Part shown: piece after piece, positions 1 to 7,366 of the stretch
Position numbering within the stretch: the first letter of the stretch is position 1
Layout: each line of letters opens with the position of its first letter
NCBI GenBank assembly: GCA_023399375.1
Contig: JAEWPX010000167.1
Span: 1 to 52,343 of the forward strand
Length of the DNA: 52,343 nucleotides
Reading direction: 5' to 3'
Source of the DNA: Pseudomonadota bacterium
Lineage (GTDB): Bacteria > Desulfobacterota > Desulfovibrionia > Desulfovibrionales > Desulfovibrionaceae
The notes under the pieces: generated by a model
Told to the model about the DNA's origin: nothing
Seen by the model: the letters and a program-made list of their open reading frames with translations, nothing else
Database searches by the model: none
Made by a program: the position numbers and the translations under genes

Positions 1-1347
1 GGGCCGCCGCGCCAGCGCGGCCGCGTCCGGGAGCCCGGCCAGGGGCAGGTAGCAGGCCGCGGCGAGCAGGGCGATGGCGGGCGCGTCCGGGGCGGCGAGC
101 GAAGCCGCGAGCACGGCGGCCTGGCGCTCCTCCGTTTCGGTCGCGGCGAACGCGTATTCGTTGATGTGGCACTGCACGGCCAGGGCGGCGAAAAAGCGCA
201 AGGAAGCCGGATCGGTGCGCGCCTGCGGCCCGGCCGGCACGGCCAGGGCGAGCAGCGCCCGCCGCGCCAGGGTGCAGAACCGCTCCAGGGGCAGGGCGCA
301 CACAGGGCCGGATTCGAGCAGGGCGAGCAGCAGGGCGTTTTCGCCCAGGGCCGCCGGTCCCTGCGGTCCAAAGAGTTCTTGGGGTTCGATTTCACTGGGC
401 CAAGCGGCGACGGCGCGCGCAAGGCACGGGCCGGTCGCGGGGTCGTGCTCCAGCGCCCGTGCGGCCGCCGGGGCCAGCCGTTCCGGCCGGTCCCAGGGCT
501 CGGCCAGGGCGCGGGCGAGGCGCGGCGCCAGGAGGCCGGCCAGGGCCGCCGCCGGCAGGCGCGCGGCGCAGGCCACGAACAGCCGCTTGGCTTCGAGCCC
601 CTCGCCCAGGTCCAGGGAGCGCTCGATCCAGGTCATGGCCTCCAGGGGGTCCGCATGGCGGGCAAGCAGGCAGTTCGCGAGCAGGTCCAGGGCCTGCGCC
701 AGGTCCGGGGCCAGGGCGAGGGCTTGGCGCGCCGCGGCTTCGGCTTCGTGCACACGTCCGAGATCGGCCAGGACCAGTCCCCGGCCGGTGTGGGCGAAGG
801 CGTAGTCCGCGGCGACGGCCAGCGCCCGCTCGTAGCTTGTCAGGGCCTCGTCCAGCCGGCCCAGGTCGCGCAGGGCGTTGCCCCGGTTGTACAGGGCCTT
901 GGCGTGCTCCGGGCAAAGGGCCAGCGCCGCGTCGTAGCTGGCGAGCGCCTCCCCGGGCCGCCCCAGCGCCTCCAGGGCCCCGCCCTGGTTGGTCAGGGCC
1001 GGCAGGAAACCCGGGGACAGGGCGAGGGCTTTGGCGTAACGGGTAAGCGCCGCGGCGTTGTCTCCGGTTTCGGCCAGGGCAAGGCCGTAATTGACTTGCA
1101 CTTCGGCGGCGTGGGGGGCAAGGTCCGCCGCCCGGGCCAGGCTTTCCAGGGCGTCCCGCGCCTGGCCGCGCGCCAGGCGCAGCGAGCCGAGCACGGCGAA
1201 GCCGAAGGCGTCGTCGGGGTGCGTCCTGGCCCATTCCCCTGCCCGCGTCTCGGCCTCGTCGTTTCGCCCGGCGCGCAACAATGCGGCGATGGCCTGTTTC
1301 GGGTCGCTTTGATGGTCCTGTGCCGCCGCTTGAGGATGCGCATGCAT
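1..1347 (-). CDS. TPR repeat protein, C-terminus beyond window
   Basis: The reading frame stays open from an ATG at 1347 to the left edge, giving 449 residues without a stop. Residues about 20-230 are tandem 34-residue TPR units (for example NYGLALAETGDN, ALYNRGNALRDLGRLDEA, AHTGRGLVLADLGR). After them comes an Ala/Leu-rich helical region with the motif QCHINEYAF near residue 400. From memory, that pairing of TPRs with a Q-C-x-I-N-E-Y block occurs in proteins carrying a SAM-methyltransferase module, but no methyltransferase motif is visible in the part present. TPRs normally mediate protein contacts. It is transcribed away from the yedE genes. No clear Shine-Dalgarno precedes the start, so the exact start is uncertain. 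Confidence 0.8.
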   Translation of the reverse strand, partial: MHAHPQAAAQDHQSDPKQAIAALLRAGRNDEAETRAGEWARTHPDDAFGFAVLGSLRLARGQARDALESLARAADLAPHAAEVQVNYGLALAETGDNAAALTRYAKALALSPGFLPALTNQGGALEALGRPGEALASYDAALALCPEHAKALYNRGNALRDLGRLDEALTSYERALAVAADYAFAHTGRGLVLADLGRVHEAEAAARQALALAPDLAQALDLLANCLLARHADPLEAMTWIERSLDLGEGLEAKRLFVACAARLPAAALAGLLAPRLARALAEPWDRPERLAPAAARALEHDPATGPCLARAVAAWPSEIEPQELFGPQGPAALGENALLLALLESGPVCALPLERFCTLARRALLALAVPAGPQARTDPASLRFFAALAVQCHINEYAFAATETEERQAAVLAASLAAPDAPAIALLAAACYLPLAGLPDAAALARRP

Positions 1348-1502
1348 GGCAACCGCCCGGGCTTGGAATTTACGGAGATTACGTTCACGGTTACCAGAAG
1401 TCCCGTGATGTACCAAGTCGTTTTCCGTTCCCGGCGCGCCCCTTATTTCCGCGGGCGGGACTTTACGCCTGCGTGGGAGTGGGCTACCCAGGGAAATGGA
1501 GA

Positions 1503-1528
1503 AAGGCCGGCGCGCTTTCGCCGGCCTT
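1503..1528. promoter_or_regulatory. Perfect hairpin upstream of yedE pair
   Basis: Two perfect 10-base arms (AAGGCCGGCG / CGCCGGCCTT) flank a six-base loop, ending 15 bases before the Shine-Dalgarno of the first YeeE/YedE gene. There is no T-run on the plus side. On the minus side it is followed only by TCTCC, so a terminator role is weak. It could be an mRNA leader structure for the downstream genes. Confidence 0.4.
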
Positions 1529-1556
1529 GCGCGAACCCATGACAAGGAGGGACGGC

Positions 1557-2075
1557 ATGGCGCAGGACGCCAAAGCCTGGAGCCCCTATCTGGCCGGCGG
1601 CCTGTCGGGGCTCGTTTCCGTGGCCTCGGTGCTGGTCGCGGGCAAATACCTCGGCGCATCCACGACGTTCGTCCGCGGCGCGGGCATGGCCGAGCGGCTC
1701 TATGCGCCCGAGGCCGTGACCACGCTCGCCTATTATCTCAGGGAAAAACCGGTCGTCGACTGGCAGTTTCTGTTCGTGTGCGGCATCGGCATCGGCGCGC
1801 TGCTCGGGGCCGTGCTGTTCCGGGATTTCCGCGTCCGGGCCGTGCCGGACATGTGGCGGGAGCGTTTTGGCGGCGAGGTGTGGCTGCGCGCGCTCGCCGC
1901 GTTTTGCGGCGGGGCCGTGGCCATGTTCGGAGCCCGGCTCGCCGACGGCTGCCCGAGCGGCCACGGGCTTTCCGGGCTGTCGCAACTGGCGGTGTCCGGG
2001 TTCGTGTCGGCGGCGGGCTTTTTTCTCGGCGGCATCGTCATGGCCAGACTCGTCTACGGGAGGGGCGCGAAATGA
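1557..2075 (+). CDS. YeeE/YedE family membrane protein, first half
   Basis: A 172-residue inner-membrane protein of the YeeE/YedE (sulfur transport, DUF395) family. AAGGAGG at 1544-1550 sits seven bases before the ATG and decides the start. Hydrophobic segments lie near residues 12-28, 70-90, 115-135 and 140-165. The family motif appears as DGCPSGHGLSG, with the Cys that in TsuA-type transporters contacts thiosulfate or related sulfur species (known for the family). At half the usual length it is one of two partners: the next gene overlaps it by ATGA and supplies a second CPG motif. The pair probably moves a sulfur (or selenium) compound, but the substrate cannot be read from sequence. Confidence 0.85.
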   Translation: MAQDAKAWSPYLAGGLSGLVSVASVLVAGKYLGASTTFVRGAGMAERLYAPEAVTTLAYYLREKPVVDWQFLFVCGIGIGALLGAVLFRDFRVRAVPDMWRERFGGEVWLRALAAFCGGAVAMFGARLADGCPSGHGLSGLSQLAVSGFVSAAGFFLGGIVMARLVYGRGAK

Positions 2076-2596
2076 CGCTTGCCTACGGACTGGTCACGGG
2101 CGTGCTGTTCGGATTCCTGCTCCAGCGGGGGCACGTGCTGCGCTACGACAAGCAGCTCGGGGCGCTGCGGCTCGTCGATATGACCATCGTCAAATTCATG
2201 CTCTCCCACATCATGGTGGCCATGGTCGGCATTTACCTGCTGCACGACCTGGGGCTGGTCAAACTGTCGCTCAAGGCCACGGCGCTCGGGGCCAACGCCA
2301 TCGGCGGCCTGCTGTTCGGCCTGGGCTGGGGGCTTGTGGGCTACTGTCCCGGCACCTCGGTCGGGGCCGTGGCCGAGGGTCGTCTGGACGCGGTTTTCGC
2401 CATCGCCGGCATGCTCGTCGGCGCGGCGATCTTCGCCAGGGCCTACGACGCCTTGCTGCCCACGGTCTACGCCTGGGGCAATTACGGCAAGATCAGCCTG
2501 CCGGGGCTGCTCGGCGTCAACCCCTGGATCGTCATTGTGGTTCTGCTCGCCTGCTACGCGGGCATTATGCGTTTTCTGGAGCGCAAGGGACTCTGA
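2072..2596 (+). CDS. YeeE/YedE family membrane protein, second half
   Basis: This 174-residue partner of the preceding gene starts inside its stop codon (ATGA, 2072-2075), which implies translational coupling and equal production. It has four or five hydrophobic segments and the motif GYCPGTSVGA near residue 90, the counterpart of the first protein's CPSGHG. YeeE/YedE proteins occur both as full-length single chains and as such split pairs. The product ends with a basic tail (RFLERKGL). glnA follows after 35 bases, so the pair may share a transcript with glutamine synthetase. Confidence 0.85.
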   Translation: MTLAYGLVTGVLFGFLLQRGHVLRYDKQLGALRLVDMTIVKFMLSHIMVAMVGIYLLHDLGLVKLSLKATALGANAIGGLLFGLGWGLVGYCPGTSVGAVAEGRLDAVFAIAGMLVGAAIFARAYDALLPTVYAWGNYGKISLPGLLGVNPWIVIVVLLACYAGIMRFLERKGL

Positions 2597-2631
2597 GGTC
2601 GCGGCGCAACACCCATACAGGAGGAAACAGT

Positions 2632-3969
2632 ATGGCGGTATTTCATTGCAAGAACGCGGACGACGTCCTGCGGGCCGTCAAGGATTACAACGTCTCCTTC
2701 ATCCAGTTCTGGTTCATCGACGTGCTCGGGGTGCTCAAGAGTTTTCAGATCACCCCGCGCGAGCTCGAAAACGCCTTCGAGGAGGGCATGGGCTTCGACG
2801 GCTCCTCCATCACCGGGTTCACCAAGATCCAGGAATCGGACATGGTGGCCTTTCCCGACCCGACCACGTTCCAGCTCGTCGCCTGGCGGCCTTCGGACCG
2901 TCCGGTGGCGCGGCTTTTCTGCGACGTGAAGAATCCCGACGGCACGCCGTTCGCGGCCGACTCGCGCTACGTGCTCAAGCGCATGCTCAAAAAAGCCGCT
3001 GACATGGGATTCACCTATTACGTCGGTCCGGAACTGGAGTTCTTCCTGTTCGCCAATTCCTCCCAGCCGCAGATCCTCGACCGCGGCGGCTATTTCGACG
3101 CGCCGCCCCGCGACCTCGCCAACGACGTGCGCCGCGACATCAACTTCGCCCTGGAATCCATGGGCGTGGCCGTGGAATACAGCCACCACGAAGTGGCCCC
3201 CAGCCAGCACGAGATCGACCTGCGCTACCAGGAAGGCCTGATCATGGCCGACTACGCCCAGACCTACCGCGTGGTGGTCAAGGAGATCGCGCGCAAGCAC
3301 GGCTGCTACGCCACGTTCATGCCCAAACCCCTGTTCGGGGAAAACGGCTCGGGCATGCATTGCCACCAGTCCCTGTTTCGGGGCTCGAAAAACGCCTTCT
3401 ACGACGCCTCGGACCCCTACCACCTCTCCGGCGAGGCCAAGAGCTACATCGCGGGCCTGCTGCGCCACGCCCCGGAATTCGCCCTGGTCACCAACCAGTG
3501 GGTCAACTCCTACAAGCGCCTCGTGCCGGGCTACGAAGCCCCGGTGTACATCGCCTGGGCGCGGCGCAACCGCTCCTCGCTGGTGCGCGTGCCCATGTAC
3601 AAGCCCGGCAAGGAGGCGGCCACGCGCATCGAGCTGCGCAGCCCCGACCCGGCCTGCAACCTGTACCTGTGCTTTGCGGCCATGCTCGGCGCGGGGCTCA
3701 AGGGCATCGAGGAAGGCTACGAGCTCGCGGCCCCCATCGAGGAGAACATCTTCAAGATGAGCGACGAGGAAATGGCCGAAAAGGGCATTTCCTCCCTGCC
3801 GGGCAGCCTGCGCGAGGCCGTGGATCACCTGGAGAAAAGCGAACTCATGCGCGAGGTCCTCGGCGACCACCTGCACACGGCCCTGCTCGACAACAAGAAG
3901 GCCGAGTGGGACGCCTACCGCACGCAGGTCACGGAGTGGGAGATCGAGCGCTACCTGCCGATCCTGTAA
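2632..3969 (+). CDS. glnA: Glutamine synthetase type I
   Basis: This cytoplasmic enzyme joins ammonia to glutamate using ATP. The 445-residue length fits GSI. Visible signatures are the N-terminal beta-grasp region with GMGFDGSSITGF (about residue 52), the metal and ATP motifs GPELEFFLF (about 132) and GSGMHCHQSLF (about 240), and the C-terminal RIELRSPDPACNLYL (about 330). Where E. coli GS has the adenylylated Tyr in KNLYDLPPEE, this protein reads ENIFKMSDEE: Phe replaces Tyr. That fits GSI-alpha enzymes, which are not controlled by adenylylation. The ATG follows AGGAGG with good spacing. A GC hairpin follows the stop. Confidence 0.97.
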   Translation: MAVFHCKNADDVLRAVKDYNVSFIQFWFIDVLGVLKSFQITPRELENAFEEGMGFDGSSITGFTKIQESDMVAFPDPTTFQLVAWRPSDRPVARLFCDVKNPDGTPFAADSRYVLKRMLKKAADMGFTYYVGPELEFFLFANSSQPQILDRGGYFDAPPRDLANDVRRDINFALESMGVAVEYSHHEVAPSQHEIDLRYQEGLIMADYAQTYRVVVKEIARKHGCYATFMPKPLFGENGSGMHCHQSLFRGSKNAFYDASDPYHLSGEAKSYIAGLLRHAPEFALVTNQWVNSYKRLVPGYEAPVYIAWARRNRSSLVRVPMYKPGKEAATRIELRSPDPACNLYLCFAAMLGAGLKGIEEGYELAAPIEENIFKMSDEEMAEKGISSLPGSLREAVDHLEKSELMREVLGDHLHTALLDNKKAEWDAYRTQVTEWEIERYLPIL

Positions 3970-4003
3970 TGCGGCGTTGCCACAAAATAACGAAGAGATG
4001 TGC

Positions 4004-4032
4004 GCAGGGGCCGTCCGCCGGGCGGCCCCTGC
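4004..4032 (+). terminator. Hairpin after glnA
   Basis: Ten-base perfect arms (GCAGGGGCCG / CGGCCCCTGC) with a nine-base loop begin 34 bases after the glnA stop, followed by GTCCGTTT. The T-tract is poor, so termination may be partial. The next gene's Shine-Dalgarno lies just beyond. Confidence 0.5.
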
Positions 4033-4054
4033 GTCCGTTTCAAGGAGTCCTTTC

Positions 4055-4564
4055 ATGACCGGGGAACCCTGTCCCTGCGGCTCGGGCCGGCCCTACGCGG
4101 CCTGCTGCGGCCCCTTTCTTAACGGAGCTGTGCCCGCGCCCACGGCTGAGGCCCTCATGCGTTCGCGCTACACGGCCTATGTGCGCGCCGACTGCGACTA
4201 CCTGCGCCGCACGCTTTTCCCGCGAAAGCGCGAAGGCTTCAACGCCGCGGCGACCCGGGACTGGTGCGCGGGCGTCGTCTGGACGGGCCTTGCCGTGTTG
4301 CGCACGGTGGATGGCGGCCCGAACGACGAGGCCGGGGTCGTGGAGTTCAAGACGGCCTTCACCAGGGGCGGCACGCCCCATATCCTGCACGAGGTGAGCC
4401 GGTTCCGCAAAAAAAACGGCGAATGGTTCTACGTGGACGGCGAGCCCGGCGGCGCGGCGCAGGAAACGGCCGGGACGCGGCCCGCTTCCAAGCCGGCGGC
4501 GGGGCGCAACGATCCCTGCCCCTGCGGCAGCGGCAGGAAATACAAACGCTGCTGCGGCGCGTAG
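4055..4564 (+). CDS. YchJ-like protein with SEC-C motifs at both ends
   Basis: This 169-residue protein belongs to the YchJ/UPF0225 family. It opens with a SEC-C zinc motif (PCPCGSGRPYAACCG, residues 5-19) and closes with a second (DPCPCGSGRKYKRCCG). Between them is an NTF2-like core with the family signature ALMRSRYTAYV (about residue 34) and the end of the sheet at KKNGEWFYVDG. SEC-C motifs bind zinc and, in SecA, contact SecB or ribosomes; the role of YchJ itself is not established. The ATG is set by AAGGAG about eight bases upstream. Confidence 0.88.
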   Translation: MTGEPCPCGSGRPYAACCGPFLNGAVPAPTAEALMRSRYTAYVRADCDYLRRTLFPRKREGFNAAATRDWCAGVVWTGLAVLRTVDGGPNDEAGVVEFKTAFTRGGTPHILHEVSRFRKKNGEWFYVDGEPGGAAQETAGTRPASKPAAGRNDPCPCGSGRKYKRCCGA

Positions 4565-4681
4565 CATGGCGTCCCTGCGAATGGGCGGCGGCATTTTCGA
4601 AGGGAAACGACAGGTCGAACGTGTCGCCCGCCAAGGCCCTGCCTGCTTCGCGGGCGCGGCGCGCGGCCCGAGGCGCGAACC

Positions 4682-5281
4682 ATGCCGGCGACCGCTGCCC
4701 TGACCTTCGCCCATTCGACCCTGGCCCGGGTCCTGCGCCCGGGCGACGTGACCGTGGACGCCACGGCCGGCAACGGCCACGACGCGCTGTTTCTCGCCCG
4801 CCGCACCGCGCCGGGCGGCGTGGTCCACTGCTTCGACGTCCAGGCCGCGGCCCTGGCGCGCACGGAGAAGCTGCTCGCCGGGGCGGGACTCGCCGACGCG
4901 GCGCGGCTCCATGCCTGCGGCCACGAGCATATGCGGGAGGCGCTGCCGGCCGACGTGTGCGGCCGCGTGCGGGCCGTGGTCTTCAATCTGGGCTTTCTGC
5001 CCGGCTGTCCGGCCGGGGACGCGGCCGTGGTCACGCGGTCGGAGACGACCCTTGCGGCCCTTGCCGCGGCGCAGGCCGTGCTGGCCCCGAACGGCCTCGT
5101 GGCCGCGGTCTGCTACACGGGCCACGCCGGCGGCCGGGAGGAGGCCGCAGCCGTGGCCGATTGGTGCGCCGCCCTCGACTTCGCCGTCTGGCGCGCGGCC
5201 CGCTACGAACTCGCCAACAAGCCCGGCGACGCCATCATCGCCTGGCTCCTGGAACGCGCGGCCGCGAAAAAGCCTTCCTGA
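4682..5281 (+). CDS. MnmM/YtqB-like class I SAM methyltransferase
   Basis: A 199-residue Rossmann-fold methyltransferase. Motif I is TVDATAGNGHDALFLA (about residues 23-38), followed by an acidic strand end at VHCFDVQ and the family-typical NLGFLPG block near residue 104. These match the YtqB group, named rRNA methylase in older annotation and more recently MnmM, which methylates the wobble uridine intermediate nm5(s2)U in tRNA (established for Gram-positive members). The C-terminal KPGDAIIAWLLER fits the family. It is a stand-alone gene ending where a convergent non-coding region begins. Substrate is inferred from family only. Confidence 0.82.
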   Translation: MPATAALTFAHSTLARVLRPGDVTVDATAGNGHDALFLARRTAPGGVVHCFDVQAAALARTEKLLAGAGLADAARLHACGHEHMREALPADVCGRVRAVVFNLGFLPGCPAGDAAVVTRSETTLAALAAAQAVLAPNGLVAAVCYTGHAGGREEAAAVADWCAALDFAVWRAARYELANKPGDAIIAWLLERAAAKKPS

Positions 5282-5300
5282 CCTCACTGCGTCAAGCCCC

Positions 5301-5496
5301 AGAAAAACACAGACCCCCGCCGGGGAAGCGAGGGCCTGCTCAAGGAGGGAGGAGAGAGAGTGTCTCGTCTTGGCCGTTGCGGCGTGGTGCGCGCCGTTCC
5401 GACCAGGCGGCGGCCGGCCAGAGGGGTGACCGGGCCGCCGTCGAGTATGAACTAACCATCGTTCATGGAGGGGGCATGGCCGGTGCATGAACTTTG
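5301..5496 (-). repeat. Tandem unit C of a triplicated intergenic element
   Basis: Read on the minus strand the unit starts near TTCATG (5486-5491) followed two bases later by CCGGCCATGC. It then runs through a GC-rich body to a pyrimidine tract containing CCCTCCTT (about 5340-5362), and ends in a hairpin at 5310-5338 followed by TGTTTTT. The same order of elements occurs in units B and A. It also contains ATGAAC-8-GTTCAT at 5447-5466. It could be a small RNA gene with its own terminator. Read on the plus strand the same tract is an AAGGAGG ribosome site before a GTG and a 32-codon frame, so a decayed peptide gene is the alternative. Confidence 0.45.
5310..5338 (-). terminator. Intrinsic terminator of unit C
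   Basis: On the minus strand an 11-pair stem (two G-U pairs) with loop TTCCCCG is followed by TGTTTTTCT. It is the best T-tract of the three tandem hairpins. Confidence 0.65.
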
Positions 5497-5506
5497 GGTA
5501 GGGTTG

Positions 5507-5718
5507 CGCAAAACGAAGCCCCCGCCGTGGGGAGGCGGGGGCTTCGCGTGAGGAGGGAGAGGTGGGCCATGGCCTTGGGCGGGAGGGGGACGCCCGCCAT
5601 GGTGTTTCGCAACTCGGACGAGGACGGCGCGGGCCGGAGAGGGGAAGCCGCTTGCGCCGTCGATTGGGAAGATAGGGGCGGGCCATGGATCCTGCATGGC
5701 CGCAACATGAATTCTGGT
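5507..5718 (-). repeat. Tandem unit B of a triplicated intergenic element
   Basis: The middle copy. On the minus strand it begins at TTCATGTTGCGGCCATGC (TTCATG at 5706-5711), carries the pyrimidine tract CTCTCCCTCCTCAC (about 5549-5564) and ends in a perfect 13-base-pair hairpin at 5514-5546 followed by TTTTGCG. Its head matches unit A over TTCATGTTGCGGC. Its hairpin sequence (GAAGCCCCCGCC arms) is closely related to that of unit A. On the plus strand GAGGAGGGAGAG precedes an ATG and a 50-codon frame ending near the conserved CGCAACATGAA. Confidence 0.45.
5514..5546 (-). terminator. Intrinsic terminator of unit B
   Basis: A perfect 13-pair stem with a seven-base loop. The minus-strand transcript continues TTTTGCGC. 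Confidence 0.6.
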
Positions 5719-5749
5719 TAGGAATCGCCCGCCCGACCCTGGCCCAAAC

Positions 5750-5779
5750 GAAAGCCCCCGCCGGGGAGCGGGGGCTTTC
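5750..5779 (-). terminator. Hairpin terminator of unit A / histidine kinase operon
   Basis: A perfect 12-pair stem with a six-base loop; the minus strand continues CGTTTGGG. It is the first terminator reached by transcripts leaving the kinase gene that ends at 5993, so it may also be that operon's terminator. Confidence 0.55.
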
Positions 5780-5942
5780 CGTGAAGGAGGGGAGAGCGAC
5801 CATGGGGCCTTGCGGAAGGGAGGGGCCAACCGCCGGCACAGGAAACAGAGGGCTTCTTTGGACTTCTTGGTTCGATCGACGCTGTCGCCTTGACCGATGA
5901 GTATCCATTAGGCCGGTGATATGGAGGGCAGGTTGCCGCAAC

Positions 5943-5958
5943 ATGAACTAAAGTTCAT
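5943..5958. promoter_or_regulatory. 16-base palindrome ATGAACTAAAGTTCAT
   Basis: Perfect 7-base arms (ATGAACT / AGTTCAT) around AA, 34 bases beyond the kinase stop codon. Related half-sites occur at 5447-5466 (ATGAAC-8-GTTCAT), 5487 and 5707, each at the head of or within a tandem unit. This fits a repeated protein-binding site or the boundary sequence of the repeats. No T-run follows, so it is not a terminator. Confidence 0.4.
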
Positions 5959-5992
5959 CTTCGCCTGCGCCGGCCGGCCGCCCGGCCCGGGG

Positions 5993-7366
5993 TCAGGCTG
6001 CGGCGCGGGAAAAGGCCAGGGTGACGCGCAAACCGGGGGCGTTGTCCTCAAGGCGCAGCGCGGCACGGTGCAGGCCGGCCACGGCGGCGACCAGGGACAG
6101 GCCCAGGCCGCTGCCCGGGGTGTTGCGGCTCGATTCCAGGCGGGCGAAGCGTTCGAGCACCAGCTCCCGGTGTTCGGCCGGCACGCCCGGGCCGGTGTCG
6201 GCCACGGTCAGTTCCGGGCCCGTGGCCGGCGCGGCCAGGGAAAGCGCGATCGCGCCGCCGGCGGGGGTGTACTTGACCGCGTTGTCCAGCAGGTTGGCCA
6301 GGGCCTGGGACAGCAGGTGGCGGTTGCCGGGCACGGTCACGCCCGGGGCCAGGGAGACGGTGAGCGTCAGCCCCTTTTCCTCGGCCAGGGGATCGTAGAG
6401 TTCGGCCACGTCCGCGGCGAGGCTCGTGAGGTCGATGTCGGTGAAGTCCTGGCGGCGCGCCCCGGATTCGGCCTGGGCGATGGTCAGGAGCGCATTGAAG
6501 GTCATGAGCAGGTTGTCTATCTCGCTGACGGTCGCTTCGAGCACGGCCCGGTATTCCTCCGGGGTGCGGCTTTTGGCCAGGGAGAGTTCGAGTCCGGCCC
6601 GGATGCGGTTGAGGGGACCGCGCAGGTCGTGGGCGATGTTGTTGGACACCTGCTTGACCCCGTCCATGAGCTTGGTGATCTGGTCGAGCATGGCGTTCAG
6701 GTTGCCGGCCAGCCGGTCGAACTCGTCGCCGGCCCCGCGGCTGGGGATGCGGCGGGTGAGGTCGCCGGCCATGATTTCCCGGCTGGTCTTGTTGATCACG
6801 TCGATGCGCTTGAGCATCCAGCGGCTGGTCAGCAGCCCCCCCACGCCGCCGAGCACCACCGTGAGCCCCAGGCCCCAGATGAGCGCGTCCATGATCAGCC
6901 GCTCCATCTTGAGGCGAAGCGACACGTCGCGCCCGACGAGCAGATGGAAGTTGCCGGGCAGCAGGAAGTAGCGCATGCGCACGCGCCTGGGCTCGAAATT
7001 TTCCGTATCCTCGAGCGTCGCGTCGAACCAGCCCGAGCCGGTGTCGCGGAACTTGGGCCACTCGGGCAGGTTGCCGGCCAGGGGATTGAATTTCCAGTCC
7101 GTGAGCAGGTAGACGCTCGAGCCGGCCTTGTCCTTGGCCACGCGGGACTTGATGACGCGAATCAGCCCCGTGAGCCCGAGCTGGCTGTACTGCTCGGCCA
7201 GTCCCTGGATCTCGGCGTTGATGGTCTCGTCGGTCTGGCGCTCCATGAAGCCGGCGGTGGAGGTGTAGATGAACCACAAAAGCACCAGCACCGACAGGCC
7301 GAAGGCGGCCATGTGCAGGATGGACAGGCGCAGGGTCGAGGAGCGCAGGAGCTTAGTTGGAATCAC
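5993..7366 (-). CDS. Sensor histidine kinase, OmpR-partner type
   Basis: A 457-residue inner-membrane kinase. Transmembrane segments at about residues 14-35 and 160-180 enclose a periplasmic sensor of about 120 residues. A HAMP domain follows (about 180-235), then the HisKA box NNIAHDLRGPLNRIR with phospho-acceptor His246. The ATPase has its N box at LLDNAVKYTP, G1 at VADTGPGVP and G2 at GSGLGLSLV. It starts at GTG 7366, 14 bases inside the response-regulator gene, so the two are co-translated. The sensor domain shows no family I recognise. Architecture resembles heavy-metal or envelope-stress kinases, but the stimulus is unknown. Confidence 0.92.
   Translation of the reverse strand: MIPTKLLRSSTLRLSILHMAAFGLSVLVLLWFIYTSTAGFMERQTDETINAEIQGLAEQYSQLGLTGLIRVIKSRVAKDKAGSSVYLLTDWKFNPLAGNLPEWPKFRDTGSGWFDATLEDTENFEPRRVRMRYFLLPGNFHLLVGRDVSLRLKMERLIMDALIWGLGLTVVLGGVGGLLTSRWMLKRIDVINKTSREIMAGDLTRRIPSRGAGDEFDRLAGNLNAMLDQITKLMDGVKQVSNNIAHDLRGPLNRIRAGLELSLAKSRTPEEYRAVLEATVSEIDNLLMTFNALLTIAQAESGARRQDFTDIDLTSLAADVAELYDPLAEEKGLTLTVSLAPGVTVPGNRHLLSQALANLLDNAVKYTPAGGAIALSLAAPATGPELTVADTGPGVPAEHRELVLERFARLESSRNTPGSGLGLSLVAAVAGLHRAALRLEDNAPGLRVTLAFSRAAA

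Larger units (their letters stand above)
5744..5958 (-). repeat. Tandem unit A of a triplicated intergenic element
   Basis: The copy nearest the histidine kinase. On the minus strand it starts in the 16-base palindrome at 5943-5958 and TTCATGTTGCGGC. It has the pyrimidine tract CTCTCCCCTCCTTCAC (about 5781-5797) and ends in a perfect 12-base-pair hairpin at 5750-5779 followed by CGTTTGG. CCTCCTT equals the anti-Shine-Dalgarno core of 16S rRNA, so an RNA from this strand could pair with ribosome binding sites (inference). On the plus strand AAGGAGGGGAGAG precedes ATG and a 32-codon frame. Confidence 0.45.

Noticed and set aside
5452..5829. Small protein genes inside the tandem units
   Set aside because: Frames differ in length and reading phase between copies and pass through the terminator stems. 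Kept only as an alternative reading, not listed as CDS.
4040..5944. Long open frame on the minus strand (634 codons)
   Set aside because: It runs antisense to the YchJ and MnmM genes and through three GC hairpins; product is Pro/Arg-rich with no domain. A by-product of high GC.
5300..5960. CRISPR array
   Set aside because: Only three long, imperfect copies with unequal spacing, no short direct repeats and no cas genes.
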